Shown one piece after another: positions 56,435 through 58,000 of a stretch of DNA of 58,000 bases. A model generated the notes under the pieces. The model was not told the DNA's origin, made no database searches, and saw only the letters and a program-made list of their open reading frames with translations. The stretch's first letter is position 1. Each line of letters begins with the position of its first letter. The stretch spans positions 82,749,838 to 82,807,837 of the forward strand of contig CM043953.1 of assembly GCA_014529385.2 (NCBI GenBank). Direction: 5' to 3'. Source of the DNA: Adiantum capillus-veneris. Its lineage: Eukaryota > Streptophyta > Polypodiopsida > Polypodiales > Pteridaceae. Made by a program: the position numbers and the translations under genes.

Positions 56435-56615
56435 TCTCGCGGGTAGCGAGATGATTCCACGGTTAGCGGAGATTAAGCTGAGGTTATCGGCTCTCTTTTG
56501 TTCCTCGTGGTTAGCGAGATGCCTCCCGGGTAGCGGGATGCCTGGTGGCTAGCAAGATGCCTCCGGGTTATCGAGAATGGAAGGTTGCACAATTCGCGGT
56601 TAGCGAATAAATCCT
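56435..56615. repeat. GGTTAGCG-type interspersed short repeat cluster
   Basis: About eight copies of gggtagcgagatg or ggttagcg(g)agat variants within 180 bp (ctcgcgggtagcgagatgat, ggttagcgagatgcctcccg and others). The 5' LTR has the same cluster, split by the inner element (47249-47329 and 53016-53095). Confidence 0.8.
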
Positions 56616-57333
56616 TTGCAAAGGCTCTGTTGGTTAGACAAAGAAAGTCCGCGGGTAGTGGCAAACATCATGAGAAATTGGAAAAGTTATTTTTGTTGAA
56701 TAATAGGGCTGTTACATTAGACCTTGTTTGAATTGTTTTGGTATTGTTTGAAAAGCTGTATAAAAGAACCTGTGTTGGAATAAATTAAGGGATATTGTTT
56801 GTATATGTTAAAACAGTGTGGTAAAAAGTGTGAGTGGGGTGGAAAGTGGGGGCTGGCTCAGGTTGCCAGTCAAGGATGGGTGGTCTCGATTAGTCGAGAA
56901 ACTCTCCACTCCCTCTTACTAAGAGAAGAGTAATTAGAGACTCATTGTGCCAAGAGTCGAGATGACCTAAATCTACGTGCCCACAAGATTACCAACTAGT
57001 TTATACTAAGTCTCATATCACATTTATGGTTTATGGATGGTGGCCGTGCCTCTTAAACGTGGGGAAAAAGGCGTTTTTTATGGATTGTAAATATGTCAAT
57101 GGTAGTTCATCTTTATGTTAGGAAACAGCTTTCATTGGAATCTTAGATTTATCGACCTGGATTGTGGTGTATGACCCTTATAACCACGTAAACGATGGAT
57201 AGATGACTCCCTCTCTTCTGTTGCTCGTATCTCTACTTTGTGGAAACGGAGTAGGGTGTCATCAACGGAAAAGGAGAGTTAAGGAAGGCCATCTATCAAG
57301 TCGCCCAATCTTCTCGTGGTTGGGAACCTCATA

Positions 57334-57528
57334 TACTATTTGCAGTTTCCCCTCGGTAACACATTCGATTTTAGGGTCAACAAGATTGGTTGGAAGGAGT
57401 GCGTAATGAGGTACGCAATTGATTTTGGGTTTCTTGTCATTTGCATAACTGGTTACACAATTCAGGCTGTATCTCTACATAAGGTAATGTATGAGACAGA
57501 CATGAGGCACTTAGCATACATATTTTGA
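57334..57528 (+). pseudogene. Unidentified broken coding remnant, right half
   Basis: After the target duplication, a plus frame reads LGNTFDFRVNKIGWKECVMR, YAIDFGFLVICITGYTIQAV and stops at 57528. This is protein-like, and removing the outer element and one tacta joins it to the left half (45459-46090). One hydrophobic stretch (FGFLVICITGYTI) could be a buried or membrane helix. Identity unknown. Confidence 0.45.
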
Positions 57529-58000
57529 TCATCGACCATGAATTGATGTAATAACAGTAGGATGGTGTCGTGCAGCTCCGCTTCCATGATAAGAAAAAGA
57601 GTAGAGAAATGCAAGCTAAGATTCTTTGAAGCCTACACATTTACTACTATTTGGGATCAGGGCTTGTTCACAGGCCAAGTTTAATTATTAAGGTATGCCA
57701 GATGCATTTTAAAAGGGCCAATCGATGCCTTAATGATGTTAAAAGGGACTATGCTTGATGTGAGCATAGATGGGAGTTTATGATCTAGAACTCTAGTTCT
57801 TGAAGTGCTCTACCGGCTTGTCTTTACGGCTCATCGCTTGGATCTACGGTGAAGAAGTTATGGAATATTGAAGTTTGAGTCGGTTGTAGATCCGTACCGG
57901 ATTGGGCAATTGGAGCTGAGGTGACAGAAATGAAATGAATGCACGGGCCTGAAGCGCACACTTTGTGGAGCACAGCGGTCTTTTCAGACCAGTGATCGGA
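57529..58000. other. No recognisable gene to the window end
   Basis: Only short frames; some may be further pieces of the coding remnant. Nothing was identified. Confidence 0.3.

Larger units (their letters stand above)
55225..57331 (+). repeat. Outer element 3' LTR (2.1 kb)
   Basis: It aligns with the split 5' LTR from TGTAATG to gggaacctca. Two bases (ta) intervene before the target duplication tacta. It contains promoter, CT tract, ORF, a 55-bp tandem duplication and GGTTAGCG-type repeats. Confidence 0.92.
46091..57333 (+). mobile_element. Outer LTR element, gag-only (non-autonomous)
   Basis: LTRs 46091-53817 (interrupted) and 55225-57331/3, starting TGTAATGTACCC. The 5-bp target duplication tacta lies at 46086-46090 and 57334-57338. 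The PBS is iMet type. The internal region is only 1.4 kb (53818-55224): leader, gag pseudogene, hairpin and PPT. No protease, RT, RNase H or integrase. Long LTRs on a short gag-only body resemble TR-GAG or LARD-type non-autonomous elements. The inner element sits inside its 5' LTR. Confidence 0.9.

Overview
The window looks like intergenic, transposon-packed nuclear DNA of a land plant with a large genome. The grounds are nested plant-type Ty3/gypsy and other LTR retrotransposons, plant-style short GT-AG introns (75-81 bp) in the one spliced gene remnant, and long GA/CT, TG and AAT microsatellites. I see no intact host gene, rRNA or tRNA. The transposase-like pseudogene and the very degraded elements would suit a fern, another non-angiosperm or a conifer, but that is inference and the lineage is not proven.

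Layout. 1-9 kb: a tRNA-Asp-type primer binding site (PBS) with an LTR fragment, then a pair of 1.2-kb direct repeats (1121-2342 and 7721-8953). Between them lie, all on the minus strand, a PBS, a gag remnant and a four-exon transposase-like pseudogene. 9-19 kb: RNase H/integrase debris, diverged direct repeats, the 3' end of an element with ORF, polypurine tract (PPT) and LTR, and LTR fragments. 19-28 kb: an integrase remnant interrupted by element 'E2' (19816-27765). E2 carries a recent 871-bp duplication flanking 3.85 kb of foreign C-rich DNA. 28-35 kb: two tRNA-Asp-type PBSs and blocks of ~260-287-bp repeats, each unit carrying a palindrome. 32-44.8 kb: a large degraded minus-strand Ty3/gypsy element in the order gag, PR, RT, RNase H, IN. 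A second retropepsin-like domain follows the integrase in one frame, and further 3' ORFs follow that. Its gag is broken by a 153-bp LTR and, within gag-pro, by a 0.6-kb segment with R-U5-PBS-U3-R order.

45-58 kb: an unidentified broken coding remnant was split by an outer gag-only LTR element (46091-57333, 5-bp target duplication tacta, 2.0-2.1-kb LTRs). The 5' LTR of that element was later split by an inner gag-protease element (47330-53009). Neither carries RT, RNase H or integrase, so both would need enzymes from elsewhere.

The observations most worth a second look are: the integrase-retropepsin fusion; the palindrome-bearing 280-bp arrays with a different palindrome per block; perfect inverted repeats 17-26 nt upstream of all four 3' LTRs whose starts I could place; the LTR-embedded 71-76-codon ORF that differs between LTRs by an in-frame indel; the R-U5-PBS-U3-R mini-insertion; and the duplication-flanked insert in E2.
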